The notes beneath the pieces are model-generated. The model was not told the DNA's origin. It did no database searches and saw nothing but the letters and a program-made list of their open reading frames with translations. From assembly GCA_025769875.1 (NCBI GenBank), contig JAGFNK010000006.1:186001-250000 (forward strand): DNA of 64,000 nucleotides, in the 5' to 3' direction. Source of the DNA: Russula earlei (Eukaryota; Basidiomycota; Agaricomycetes; Russulales; Russulaceae). Below are positions 35,134 to 47,167 of this stretch, piece after piece; position 1 is the stretch's first letter; the number at the start of each line of letters is the position of its first letter. Made by a program: the position numbers and the translations under genes.

Positions 35134-38100
35134 TCATGAGTTGTGTGCGACCGGTGAAACCAACATTTCGTCCTCGTGATCTGCCTGGACCTCATCTACG
35201 AAATCACGCAATACTTTGCCCAGCGCGAGGATTAGATCATCTCTGTGCCAGTCTGATCTACGAGCCCAGACAAGCCCAAGACACGACGCACGTAGCTGCT
35301 CTAATTGTTCGACACTGAGGAGGTCCGTTTTATCACGAAGATCGTCCCGTAGGCGTGTGAGCTCATTTTGATTAACGTAAAAATCGGGGAGCGGTGTAGG
35401 TTCACGGTCGACTTCTATCGGTTCGACATCACGTTCCGGCGCCGGTGGAGCAGGGGCAGGCGATTCGACAGTATGTGCCGCATTGGGATGTGGGTCGGCG
35501 TTTGAGACGAGTGGCGGGGAGTTTGGATGTGTTTCAGAGCTTGGTGGCATCTCGGGCTGCGGGGGCAGTGGTACGGGACTTGGAGAACGAGAGGGCCGAG
35601 CATCTACTGTCATAGGATCAGGGGGCGGGCCAACAGGAGTACTTGACGTTGAGAAGAAACGGCGATAGGATGATTGATCAGGAGGGGAAGGGGCAGGGTT
35701 TAGAAGGGAAGGGTCAAATCCGCCGCCCATGGCTGATGGAGGTACGTCTGGGAGTAAGCCCCCGTTTCCGTTAGAGTTGACAGAATTAGGAGTTGGCTCT
35801 TGACAAGACAGATAGACAGAGGATACTTGGCCACTGTTGCAGGGCTCCGGTAAATTCATGTTCATGGACACATCCTCGCTGTTCACTCGCGAACGCTTGG
35901 CATTGCGGCCGTCATTGGTTTCGTCCCCAGATGCCTGTGAACCGGTGCTCGGCCCAGTCGATCGTTGTCGTTTTTGTCTTGCTGCACGCTCGAGCTTCGT
36001 CACGTCAGTGATGGCAATCTCTGGCTCTTGCCCATTGTGCCGCGCGCTTCGACGAGTGCCAGGCGCATAAGTTTCGCTTCCCGCATCGGCCTCCTGGATC
36101 CCTTGCTCCTTAGCTTTTGCCTTTTCCTTCTTTCGGTCTGCACGTCGCTGACGCTCCCGCACTGCCATGCGCTCGCATTCGGCGCGAAACTGTGGGTCGA
36201 AATCCTGGATTGAGACCTCAGTTGCTGTATACATTGCCTGCGCGCGATGTAAACGCTCCAAGTCCTCTGACTGGCACACGACTGCATTATGCACAATCTT
36301 CCCGACGCCAGACAGAAAATCTTGGGGCGTTAGATATCGATTCTTGTGCAGTTCGACGTGCATTCGTTCCAAGTCCATGTTATATAACTGGGGCACTTGA
36401 CATTGTTGTTCAGCGACGGAAGAGGGTGGGGCAAGTGGGGGAACAATTTGCTCGGGAAGGGCCTCTGGAGCGCCGTTTACAAGTTCGGTGTGCTCAACGA
36501 TCTCAAGCACACCATTGGGACCTTGGTGAAAATCGACTGTGGTTGTAACTTTATCGACAGGTTGTAATTGCGATTGCTCTTCAGAGACTTGCCCAACCAC
36601 AGGAAAACGGTACTCCTCCTAAAGAGAGTCATTTCTCCATTACAAGGGATACAAAGCCAACTACTTACGGTTGCTGGTTTGGTAAAACGTTTGAACTTGC
36701 GTTTGAGTTCGGTGAGGATCGGCCCTAGCCGATATCTTAGAAGAGTGAGTAATCGATGGTCGTTTTCTTGTTGCATTGCAAGTTCTGTTGCTGACGGCTG
36801 TCTCGGTTCAATGGGCGGAGCAAGGGGAAGTTCTTCGAGAATTCGTCGCCTGCGTTTCAAGCCATCTGGAAACTGGTTCGGAGGACGCTGAATATCCTTG
36901 AGTAAGCCCTCAAAGAACGCTTCACGCTGCGCTGCGCAAGGCCGGGTGACCTCAATGCGATTATCGCGCGTAGGACCGAACCAAGCCCGCACATCGCGTG
37001 GGAGGGACATATAGGAACCATCCACAACAGCCAGGAGAAGAACAGGGTCGGTGGGAGCGAGTGTTTCCAGCATGGCATGAACGGTACTACGGCACGTCTC
37101 CGATACGGCCGAGGACCAGCCAAGGAGGGATGGAATGTAGATAATAGAGGGCTGGTGCCGCTTCGCCTCAACGAAAAGTTGGACGATGGCAGCCTCACTC
37201 GTCTAATATGGGGATAGTCAGAGTAAATTCAACAACAGCCACGCGTAGACAAACCCTTGTCGAATCGGATAGAAGCGTCCCTAAATCCAAATTTTGTACA
37301 TGGTAACCTTCTAGGTGATGGAGAGCTGCTGTGCCAATGTAGTTCTGACCCACGCCCACTGGCCCGTGAATGATTATCCTTGGTCGATAAACACGCAAGG
37401 TCTCCATAGCTATGAACCATAGTATTAGCAGTATAATGCAGAAGATTTAAAACGACGTGCATTGTAACATGACTTCGCGCTCCAAACCCCCCTCTTGGCC
37501 GTCATCCTCCCACTCGGCCTCCTCGAGCGCAGTACGTTTCTTGCTAATGGGCATTACCTTGTCAATTGCAGCCTTGACTTTGTCCAGAGCCTCAGAAAGT
37601 AGAGGAACAAGCTGTGATGGCAATGGGGCGGCTACCGATGCTGAGGAACGAGCGGAGGAAGGCACGAGCTCTGGGAGTTGTCATGAATCAACGACAGGGT
37701 CAGTCTGAGGGAGCAACCCTACTTTTCACAGAGATCATGAAGTCTCGTAGTTCAACCTCGATGGTCTCCGGCTTCAGCAGCAGACGGTCGTTTGATCTGT
37801 ATATCTGAGGATATCGTCGTTGCACCGCATTCAAGGCGGCCTCTGTGCAGAGGGCCTAGTAGTTAAGTATGGGGGAAAATACGTCAACCATCGACATGAA
37901 CACATTCGTGAGCCAGCTATGAACACACCCTTAAATCGGCACCTCCATAGCCTTTTGTGAGATTCGCTAGACCGCCGACTTGTTCCTCACCCTTCTCCCC
38001 CTCCCATCCGGCCCACTTCTTCGTCATGATTCTCAAAATTTTCTTCCGCGCTTCAAAAGTTGGGAGCGGAAAGTAGAACTCTCGGTCGAAGCGCCCTGGT

Positions 38101-40002
38101 CTCCTTAGCGCCGGGTCTACGGCGTCGGGTCTGTTCGTTGCACCAATGACGACTACCTGCCCGCGGCCGTCCATGCCATCCATTAAAGCGAGTAATGTGG
38201 AAACTATCGAAGCATGGATCTGGTCCTGTTTGGATGAGCGTACGGGGGCAAGCCCATCAATTTCGTCAAAGAAGATGATACTGGGCTGGCAGTTACGCGC
38301 TTCCTCGAACAAGAGGCGAAGCTGGCGCTCTGCTTCGCCGACCCATTTTGAAAGAACGTCAGCACCTTTACGCATGAAGAAGGCTACAAAAGTGTCAGTC
38401 ACGTGCCGTCGGTCAAAGGTCGCGCCTACAGATGCCTTTGCCATTAGAACGGCAGCTAGCGGCCAGGGCACGAGCAAGGAGCGTCTTTCCTGTGCCCGGG
38501 GGCCCGTGAAATAGGACCCCACGAGGTGGAGTGAGACCGAATCTTTGGAAGACCTCGGGGTAGAGCAGTGGGAGGAGGGTCATCTCCTTCAATGAGTTAA
38601 TGTCTACTAGATTGTCAGGGAGTATTCAGGAAGAAGAGAGCAGGACGGACGATCATCCAACCCCCCTACTTCATCGAAAGTGACATTCTGGTTCACACCG
38701 AGTGGATCGGCATCTGCCAGTGCTACCAGGAGGTCAGCATACACTTCCTCCAAGCGTTGGCAAGGCTCACCAGCATCGCCAACCTTGCCGAAGTTTGCTG
38801 GAGTACCAGCTGCAGCGGCTAAATCCCCTGGTAAAAGGCCATTGAGCCCGCCCGTGAATGCGGGATTTCCAAACCCTTTTCGCGGCCCCCGTGTCGGTGC
38901 ATCTGAGTCCTACATGATCTCAGCATCGCAGGGATGGCACAAAACGAACGCCACATACTGAGTCCTCTCCAGGAAGACCTAAGAATCGACTAAGCTCTGC
39001 CCCATTGACACTCCAACCTGGGCCCTTCTTCGAGCCGCTGCGGTTCCAGTTAGTTCGCCCACCTCCATGCCTGGCCGACGTTGGCTTTGGCGGAGCAACA
39101 GGTATTTCATCCAAAGGAGGTGGGATGGCGTAGTTCACTTTAACGCGCTGTCGCAGCGCGTAAGGTTTACCGTCACTGGGCAGTACCTCATCCTCTTCGC
39201 CGTTAGCCTCGATCTCGCCTTCTGCATCTGCATCGTCGTCAGCGTTGACGACAAGGTCAGATGAAGCCTCCGGCACTGCATCTTCCATCGAGTCATCAGC
39301 AGAGTCGTTGGGCTGGTCAACATCAATGTAACCATCTGCATCGTCCTCCTCGGGGCCAGTCCTGCGAGATCGTAGACCAGGTCGTCTGCTGTCATGTGTT
39401 TTCATGTGAGAGGACGGAGTGTGTGGTCCACGACGGAGTCGACGGCTTGGTGAGCTCTTCGGAGGGTCAGGTTTCTTGCTTTGACTGCGGGTGGCATAGC
39501 GACGACCAATCCCCGATTCTCCTTCATCGCTGCTGAGAACTACAGGATTAGGCCTGGAGCGAAGCCTTCTCGTAGCTGGGCGAGGCGCTTCCTCTTCATC
39601 GAAGTCCGCCCCCACGACCCCGTTCAACTCTTCGTCGTAGTCTGCCGTGGCAAGAGGATCAGGTTCACTGTCAGACTCCTTGTATCTTGCGATTGTAACA
39701 CGTCTGCCGCGCATAGACGTCCCATAAACCTTCTCGGGCTCAGGTTCCTCGTCTTCGCCTTCTGCATCCTCCTCATGCGCACCATCAAGGTCCATAGATG
39801 CATTGCTTTCATGGTATTCTGAACCAGAGGCTGCGCTGTGAGCTGATCCAAGACTAGTTCTGTTGCGGAGTTGCATGGGGGATGGGATCTTGATCGTAAA
39901 AGGTGCAGTGGGTTGAGCTGGGAAATTGAAACCACCGACGGTGTGAGTTTGGGAAGGGGGAGAATGATATAACGAGTAGCTTTCAGGATGGCCTCCTTGC
40001 AT
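35134..40002 (-). CDS. YTA7: Yta7/ATAD2-type AAA-ATPase with bromodomain-like region
   Basis: Yta7/ATAD2 proteins are nuclear chromatin ATPases that act on histone H3-H4. The N-terminus is long, acidic and Arg/Ser-rich (repeated DDDADAEGE and RRLRSRP), then [16 protein letters not shown] precedes the first AAA domain. AAA1 is intact: [75 protein letters not shown] and [12 protein letters not shown]. The second AAA domain is degenerate ([12 protein letters not shown], Walker Lys replaced by Gln), as usual in this family. A bromodomain-like segment follows ([20 protein letters not shown]), then a disordered region and a C-terminal helix bundle ([18 protein letters not shown]) to the stop at 35134. 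The start at 40002 (MQGGHPESY) was chosen; an in-frame ATG at 40134 would add a hydrophobic, leader-like stretch. Confidence 0.88.
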
Positions 40003-40975
40003 CGATTCTGGATAGCCAAGTTTGAATCCCTTGGCTACTCCAGTCGAAGGAATGGATGAATGAAATGAGGGGAAGGGGCAGGGGATAAAGTGAAATCGAA
40101 TCAAACGGACAAAGCGTGACACGGAAACAGCCACGTCACGCGTTCGTCACAGGATGTCACGTTGTTCGCCTGCAAGAGCATCACATCACCTCCTCGTCAA
40201 CGTCAACCTCACCTACCACCCGTTTCGAACATTTTTTTGTAGAACGGACCGGGTTCAGTGACAAGTTGTGGTCCCTATCACCTCTTCACATTAAGATGAG
40301 AAAAAGAGAAACGATAACTGGGGGTATTTGATGCCAACGGTGGGGGTGATATACGGAGAATATGCTGCATTACAACCGATGAACGGTGGAAGAGCTGGAG
40401 AGGGGGGGTCGTTTTTCCGCTCATTTCTTCGTCGTAACTTTTGTGTGCTCACAGCCAGCCTCTTTGCACGCTTTGCGGCCGTTGCCGATCCGCCGGTGAC
40501 ATGTCACGGTCCCGTGATTTATGATGTTATTTAAGCGTAATTCCAAGTATGTGCCTATTTATGACAAGCACAGTGTACGCGGTTACCTCATCTTCAGGCT
40601 TATGATTTGCCTGACTCTTTTCACCGCCAAGAAAATGCGGATGCGTTGTGCAAAGTGTAGCTTTTGAATAAGATAGAGCGGATCTGAAGCGGTTTGTCTA
40701 TATTCAAAAGCGTTCCACAACTCAGTAAACGGTGCCATCTTCCAGTACCGGACAAACCTTTGCCTAGTGCATCCATGCCTCTCAGTCATGGCAGCGGGAT
40801 GATTCCTCCTTATGCCTGTGCATGCTCCCGTTCAACTGCCTCAAAAAACTCACACTTCGTACATCAGGCTTCACAAGACTGGGAAGATCGTCCTGGACTT
40901 TTGCTATCGTTGGTACCAAATTTGAGCGTGTTCTTTGGACATGGCACGGTCCGTTCGTTCCGATGCTCCCAAGTA

Positions 40976-41024
40976 TCCCTAGACAGATCGTGTCATTCCT
41001 AACATCCCAGAGGACGTCCAGAAT
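40976..41024. repeat. Dispersed repeat, copy 1
   Basis: About 48 bp beginning CCTAGACAGATCGTG and ending GAGGACGTCCA recur at 45480-45528 with two differences in the shared core. The shared flanking text (TGTAGCTTTTGAAT near 40657 and 45466) suggests both derive from a longer, decayed element. Confidence 0.65.
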
Positions 41025-42101
41025 CAGCACCATAAGGCAGGCGATGGTCGGACGGGGGAAAAAATAAGGTGCAAGACCCGGGGAACTAGTATAAGGGAGA
41101 CGAGTAGAGGGGAGGGGCTCACAATACGTATGACAGCAGGCAGATGAGCGGATGGTTCGGGCGGATGTTGTTTTTCGCTGTTGTAAGAATGAAGCAGATT
41201 TGATCATTGACATCAAGCATCCATAACGAGGCGCCAGCAAGCCGGCCACAATTAACCAGCCAGTGCAAACCTGTGCAGTCAGGCCATAGATGGAGACATC
41301 GAAACGAACCCAGAGAAAGCTCATCAAGTTGATTGTGAGCGCTTGCATGCCTGCGGCGCTGGCGCCTTCACAGCGTCTAGTTCTTCTCCACTTGAGGTGT
41401 CGGCAACAGGTATGGGCGAGGGAGCGCGACTGGAGTGGGAGGCGGGATGGAAGGCAGCAGACAGCGTGTCTCCGGTGGTGCGTTCCGATGTGCCGGCAAA
41501 CTCTTGGTGGCAGGGATTGTGCTTGCTTGTCCGAGGCGGCGGCGTCTTTGGGTTCTGGTACTTTGTGATGTTCGTGTGTAGGTTCCTCGTTAACTTCTTT
41601 TACGAGGGGTGGTGGCGAGACAGCAGTTGGAGGAAACGAGACGGCAGCGTGGTCGGGAAGCAGAGGCGGAGACGGCAAGTGAGACAGGGGACTCCAAAGC
41701 GACCTGTCAACAAGGGAATTGCGAAAACAGAGGGGCATCAGATCAACATCACTGGGGCAGCCAGTTTGTAGCGCACCAGATTGGTATGCTTGGGTTTGTG
41801 AGGCTGGTAGCTTGACCTGAAATCCAGTGTACACCCAAAGATGAGGAGAGCGAGAGGGGGTACGGCAGTGGGCACATCACCTGTGGTGTGGAATCCCGAG
41901 GCCAGCCTCTTACTCAAATCAAATGAAAATGATGGGGTTCCCTAGCCCTCATTAAGCAGATTCAGGGAATCCATGTTTTATTGCAATTGGTGCAGAATTG
42001 AAGGAGATATTTGCCTTGCATGTTGAGGGGGAATTTTGCGCCAATTTTGTGGGTTTTCAAGCTCTGCCAACTGCGCTGAAAACGGCTATAATAATAGATG
42101 A

Positions 42102-42158
42102 TGATATATATATTATTATTATTATTATTTATTTATTATTATTATTATTATCATTATT
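42102..42158. repeat. AT/ATT microsatellite
   Basis: A run of TATATAT followed by about 14 interrupted ATT/TTA units lies just downstream of the gene ending at 42188. Confidence 0.9.
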
Positions 42159-42187
42159 TCGAAACGTAGTCATAGATTGGTCTACGC

Positions 42188-43215
42188 CTAGGCCGCCTGA
42201 GCAGCCTCAGCCTCCTGAGCCATCTGCGCGGCCTCATATGCGGCGGCGTTCTCAGCAGCTGCGTCGCGGCCCGCGAGGACGCGCGAGCTGCGGGTCTCGG
42301 CCACTGACCAGATGTACTGGGGGACAAGCACATTTGGCTCATCAATGGTTGGGTCAGAGAGGTGGAGGAACCGGCCCAGGCCAACGCTTGGTTCGGTGGA
42401 CCGGCCGTCAGGGAGGTACGTGGCAATAATGTCCACCGGGAACGTGTGGTGAGGCGCCTCAATCGAGTTGGCATCTGTGATGAGGTTGTCCTCGAGCCAG
42501 ACCTGGTAGGCGCGCACACTTTGTTGGAAGGGAACAAGACAAGAACGAGTAAAGGGGGGTAGAAAGTGAAATAAATAGTCAGGATCAGCTGGCAAGTGAC
42601 GGAGAGAACTATAAAACGCACGCAAAGTGGCCACAGCCCTTCTGGGCGTCGAGGTACGTGTACAGCTCAAACAAGAATTGGTCCATATGGCGATCCAGGA
42701 TGGAGTCGATAAACCGACCGACAGTGGCGCCCGCCGCGATCGGGTACTTGCGCGAAAATACTGTCCTGGCGGTCGGGATGCTGTATGTCAGCATCTTGAG
42801 ACAGAAAATGCCTGGGAAGAAATCCGTTCCGCATTCTAGAACAGGCTAGAAACAGCTCAGTGTCGACCATCACCGAGTGTGGAGCACAGAGGACAGACCA
42901 ACACATCGGCAACAATGTCGGTGCCGGTCACGTTGTTGTTAGCCACCATCGAGAGCAAGCAAGCACGGCACGTGACTCTCCCGATAAACTGAGGTCGTGC
43001 AAAGACCAAACGCCATGTCATGTGATTTTTACTTATTGATTTGTTGCAGTCTTCGTATATGTGCTAAGCCATTGTGCATGGATGCTGGTGACAACAATGT
43101 TCCGGATCCTGTCTGGGACAAGATAGACACTGCCGCTGAGCTTAGCATTGTTCCAGGGGTCTTGGTCACTGAAAACATAGTTGGGGACTGGGGCAGCTGG
43201 GGCAGGGGTGGCCAT
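42188..43215 (-). CDS. Uncharacterised protein, possibly lineage-specific or decayed
   Basis: The family is not recognised. Exon 1 starts MATPAPAAPVPNYVFSDQDP (ATG at 43215) and reads through SVYLVPDRIRNIVVTS. The next block (about 42880-43003) gives IGRVTCRACLLSMVANNN and VTGTDIVADVL. A 46-nt intron then leads to PVLECGTDFFPGIFCLKML, GRFIDSILDRHMDQFLFELY and GHFA. After an intron at about 42524-42627 comes VRAYQVWLEDNLITD, DPTIDEPNVLVPQYIW and an Ala/Gln/Glu-rich end (AAQMAQEAEAAQAA, stop at 42188). The join between exon 1 and exon 2 is a problem: the only GT donor seen follows an in-frame TAA near 43031-43033. The gene may be broken there, or exon 1 may differ. The rest splices in frame. 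No signal peptide or membrane span is seen. Confidence 0.5.
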
Positions 43216-44236
43216 CTGTGTCACACAAAGAAGAATACAAAAGATGAATGTCAGTGAAGGTGAGGATTCTGTTTCAGGCCACCTGGGGTGCATATATATA
43301 TATGTGTGTGTATATATACATATACATATATAATCAGGTAGAAGCATGACAGGAATGCAAACAAAGAGAGTGAAGCGAGCCAAACTGGGGCGCACAGAGT
43401 TCATGGGGCTGGATGGCGATCCAAGACAGTTGTCTTGACCCAAGAGCAAGCAGAAAAGAGGAGGAAGGAAGGGAGAAGAGAAGGAGAGGAGAGGAGAGCA
43501 AGATCACTTCCATGCGGTTGTTTCTGACTGATAGTAGCAGGAACTCAAGAAGACTGTATTCCAATTTACTACAGAGTAGCTAGGTGTTTTATATAGAAAG
43601 AAGTACTAAGGATGAAAGGCATGAAAGGGAGAGAAAAGCATAAAAGAGAATCAAGACTGGTCAAGGTGGTCAAGGTGGTTGTGAAAGGCTTGAGATGTGG
43701 ATGTGTCAAAGGAGCCGGTGCATGGTGTGGGTGCGTGGTCGGTGGCAAGGGCTGGGCAATGTGATCAATATCTTGAAGTCAGGCATGAGGTGGTGTGGCG
43801 AGGCAAAGGCTGGAGACGAGAGGAAGGAGGCAAGGTGTAGGTGTTGGAGTTACAGCCACAGTGCGACAACAACACCAGCTCGGAAGTCCGAGCTCCGAGT
43901 TCCGAGGCTCACACATACACACGTTTAGATAACGTGGCCTTCCTTTCATGCCACTTTACCTTTGACTGATTCAAGTATATAATGTACTATACTTTCACCC
44001 TTGCACCTCAGTCCTGATTCTCACAGACTGAGGTCAGTTACATTTTCTATCTCGTTAACTTTCAATACTGATACTATACTACCTAGCATGATACTATTGT
44101 TTCAGGTTAGAACACTTAATATAGTCTTGATTCTCACAGACTGAGCGTGATACTATTGCTACAGTAGGAGGAGGCCAAGTGTCACACGTCGCGGTCTGCT
44201 GAGGCCAGCAATATGGCTCACCTTACAAGAGAAAAG
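43216..44236. other. Non-coding region with microsatellite and short duplicated motif
   Basis: A TA/TG microsatellite at about 43291-43332 is followed by purine-rich low complexity (43440-43500). TGATTCTCACAGACTGAG occurs at 44015-44032 and again at 44128-44145, each linked to a GATACTATTG motif, so a 110-bp unit was duplicated locally and decayed. No gene is supported. Confidence 0.5.
43291..43332. repeat. TA/TG microsatellite
   Basis: Alternating TATATA and TGTGTG runs, upstream of the uncharacterised minus-strand gene. Confidence 0.85.
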
Positions 44237-45250
44237 TCAGAAGTGGGCCTGGGTTTTACGGTTGCCATCCTCATCAACACCTGTGAGAAGAAAGGGGGGT
44301 TTCATCAGCACAGCAAACCAAGCAGGCCATGCCAAACATACCAAGGCAGTCATTGGAGTTGTTGCCCAGGAACCGCCTCACATCAGCTAGGGCTACCAGG
44401 CTGGGCAACACCAAGCGTGCAGCCCTCTCATCAGCATCAAACACATGCTGGGACACAGATGTGGCAAAGGGTGTGGTCCAGAGCAATGTGAAGTCAGCAA
44501 GTGTCAGGGGTAGCCCCTGAATGGTGCCAGTGTCGAGGAGGACAGCACGCCCATCTGGGGCAACACCAAAGTTGCTTGTGTCCATGTCAGACTGGGTGAG
44601 TACCACATCCTCATTCACGAGGGAGATGTCGGTGAGAGGATTCCACAGGCGCCAGATCAGGTGGATGGCCTGTGGGTTAGAATGAGTCAGCTGCACAGGA
44701 ATGCGTGAGGAAAAGAGGATAGAAGAAATCAATGCACCATATTCAAGTACTTCTCTGCAGCAGCGACACTCCTGAGCATCTGGGGTGCCATGCCACTTGG
44801 GAAGACAGTATGGCGGGCATAGGACTTGCCCAGGGAACCAAAGAGTGCCCCGGGGGGCGGGTGCTTGGTACGCAGCCACTGGACTGCTCTGGCCGCCTTG
44901 GTGTGAAGCTTGTGGTCTGAGACTATGCACAGCTCAATGCACCCCATGACCATGTACCCAAGAGTGTCTGGGTGGTAGAAGTAGTGGACTGGCTGGGGCA
45001 CATGCGGGGCGGCATCCCCATCTTCACAGGCCAGGTTGTACAGGTACTGGAGCATCAGGTTCTCAGCCTCCAGGGTCACATGGTCGGTGTACTTGACAGA
45101 CAGGTCAGGGTACGAGGTGTTGAAGTCGCTCAGGTGGAAGAAACGGCTGTAATTACCATTGGAGTGGTAGCTCCTCCTTTCATGGAGCACAGCAGCACAT
45201 TCGACAGCAAGCTCAAGCACAGATTGGTCCTGGGGTGTAGAAGGGAACAT
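44237..45250 (-). CDS. Aminoglycoside-phosphotransferase-like kinase-fold protein
   Basis: This matches a kinase-fold family expanded in Agaricomycetes, as recalled from similar proteins. Exon 1 (MFPSTPQDQSVLELAVECAA, ATG at 45250) runs through HYFYHPDTLGYMVMGCIEL (hinge-like), HTKAARAVQWLRTKHPPPG and AAAEKYLNM. A 47-nt intron leads to LTHSNPQAIHLIWRLWNPL, then the catalytic-loop-like SDMDTSNFGVAPDG with the Asp and Asn of the Brenner pattern. The metal-binding-like LLDTGTIQGLPLTLADF follows. A last intron after NSNDCLG leads to VDEDGNRKTQAHF and the stop at 44237. The N-terminal lobe with the Lys motif is short or missing, so an upstream exon may have been overlooked or the protein is a truncated pseudokinase. 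The natural substrate is unknown. Confidence 0.65.
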
Positions 45251-46020
45251 GATGGGAAAGATGCCTGGATAGGTTCAGCAATGAAGCAAGTGATGAGAAG
45301 GGAAAGGAGTGTCACGTACAGAGATCAGTGTCTGGGATGAAGAGAAGAGGAGATTAGGCCCCTTTTACTGGCAGAATCGATCTCGGGATTTGTCAGGGGT
45401 GACAGGAGTCACAGGCGTGATGAAATGGACATGCAAGGAAATGCAAGATGGGTTGTGCATGTAGCTTTTGAATGAGAATCCCTAGACAGATCATGCCATT
45501 CCTAACATCCCAGAGGACGTCCAGGTTGCACCTGTACACATAAGGACATGACATTGAATATGAATACACGTCAGTGCAGGCCTGATACAGTTGCCACAGA
45601 TTCTGGTGCTCTCTGCGTTACTCTGTGTGTTGCCTAGACACATGAGCAGCACAGCATCCTTGCATTGTGGATATGAGGGTGGTGCCATTGCTAGGACAAG
45701 GCACAGCTGTGACAGCTGCGGAGTCGGTCGCTGGCACACTTGGGGTGGGTTCGGGATGAACTGGTATAGGAAGGGTGGATGATGCTGGCGGTTTCGAGCC
45801 ACCAGGCGCATAGGGAGGAGCGCGAAAGCACAAGCGCGACACGGCGCGTCCCCGGAATCAAATTTGATCCCCGAATGTTTGGCATTCCCCTCAAGGGAAA
45901 ATAAATTCTCTTTACCCCTTTTTTCCTTTCATTCAGAATCGAAATCGAAAAAGTCCGAAAACCAAGAACTCCAAATTTCATTCCATACAGTTCCACTCTC
46001 CCGTCCCCGATAAAAAATGC
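45251..46020. other. Non-coding region with dispersed repeat copy 2
   Basis: Contains 45480-45528, which matches 40976-41024, plus degenerate flanks. No gene is supported. From about 45880 the sequence becomes AT-rich before the decapping-like relic. Confidence 0.45.
45480..45528. repeat. Dispersed repeat, copy 2
   Basis: Begins CCCTAGACAGATCATGCC and ends GAGGACGTCCA; nearly identical to 40976-41024. Confidence 0.65.
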
Positions 46021-46035
46021 ATACGCACGATTCCA

Positions 46036-46430
46036 TCGGATGCACCAAAACCGGAGCAAGCGCATCAGCCAGACCGACAACAGCACCGCCCAACAGTGAC
46101 AAGTCAAAAGCAAAGTCGAAGTCTACCGCCAACGGAACGATTTCTAAAGGCAGCGCCCGACACAACGCAGGCTAACAACGCGGAGGTTGCCAAGTCCGTA
46201 GCGAGTGCTGCGATCGTCCAGGCCATGCACTCGCACTCGCAGTCGAGTGGCACCATGTCGTTGTCGACGACGGACCGAAACGAGTTTGTGAAGGTGGTCC
46301 TCACCCTCATCCACGTCCCCCCCCCCCTTTCCATCTGCGGCCCTTCATTTGTGCTTCGTTCCTTCGGTCTTTTGCTGTTCGCTATTGGTTTTTTTATTTT
46401 GATAGACAGGTCCCTCGTTCGTGGACTAAC
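46036..46430 (+). pseudogene. Gene-tail fragment resembling the C-terminus of decapping protein Dcp1
   Basis: A plus-strand frame without its own promoter or start reads LPPTERFLKAAPDTTQ, then NNAEVAKSVASAAIVQAM, HSHSQSSGTMSLST and DRNEFVKVVLTLIH. A 92-nt intron (46315-46406, GT...TGATAG) joins TGPSFVD and a TAA at 46428-46430. Beyond the TAA the same frame continues LWSEYRACA to a second stop at 46458-46460, so the TAA may be a nonsense change. The C-terminal helix-with-hydrophobic-end pattern recalls fungal Dcp1 proteins (from memory, not aligned). No N-terminal EVH1 domain occurs upstream; the sequence before it is an AT-rich spacer. This looks like the relic of a duplicated or moved gene end. 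Confidence 0.5.
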
Positions 46431-47167
46431 TGTGGTCGGAATATCGTGCATGCGCTTAGCGACGGAAGCGATTCTTTTCCACTAGCGTAGTTGTTACGTG
46501 CCCCTCCCGTTCCTTGTTTCTCTAGATAACAGGATGTATCATCATGATATGTCATACCTGCATTTTACATACATCCATATTCAATGCAGCTTCGTCATGT
46601 GTGTGGGTGCCTCACGATCAAGAATCGCGTACATTGTCATTAACATGAGACGTGATCATGATTGCGCGCTTGGAAGAAACCTCAACAGATGGCTGCTCAG
46701 TATAACGGGAGCTGTGTTCTGCAGTGGGTCCAAGACTCCAAGGTATCATACAACGTCGGAAAGATACGAGATCTGAGGAATGGTGGCATAACTAGGGGGC
46801 TTGGGGTCAAATGATGAGAATCAGATCAGGTTATTGGATGGAAAGCATAAAACATTTTACATGTGGGCGCTAAGTATAGTGTCAGTACAAGGAACAAGAT
46901 AGAAAACGTAACTGATCAGTCTCTATGTAGTGAAGACTGAGGTATGAAGGAATAAAGGGTATCGTTCTTAATGTATTCGAGTCGGACAATAAGATACGTG
47001 GTATGAAAGGAATGCCACTATCTAAGCGTCAGTACTAGGGGTAGTTGATTCCGAAGTCAGTTCCGGAATCCATTGCTTGGCAGGATCCGGACTTCCGGGC
47101 TGGTGGTTCGTCGTCGTGCTGTCAACATCATCAATCCTGTCTGGGACCTATTCCCAAAAGTGGACAG
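46431..47167. other. Non-coding spacer
   Basis: No gene is supported. The sequence is AT-rich with short chance ORFs and borders the F-box gene's 3' end; the alternative F-box stop would be at 47148. Confidence 0.4.

Larger units (their letters stand above)
40003..42187. other. Gene-poor stretch with coding relics and a dispersed repeat
   Basis: No intact gene is supported. A minus-strand segment at about 41119-41272, preceded by a good acceptor (CTGCACAG), encodes protein-like sequence (GLHWLVNCGRLAGASLWML, ICFILTTAKNNIRP, then stop). It may be the last exon of a decayed gene. The stretch 40976-41024 is nearly identical to 45480-45528. A 350-codon minus-strand ORF (40782-41834) spans both but has no recognisable domain and is Cys/Arg/His-rich like random frame. 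Confidence 0.4.

Noticed and set aside
40782..41834. 350-codon minus-strand ORF in the gene-poor region
   Set aside because: No recognisable domain, Cys/His/Arg-rich random composition, and a better exon-like frame (41119-41272) runs through it in another phase.
43291..43332. TATATA run as a TATA-box promoter
   Set aside because: It is part of an alternating TA/TG microsatellite and lies about 80 bp upstream of a doubtful start, so it cannot be told apart from simple repeat.
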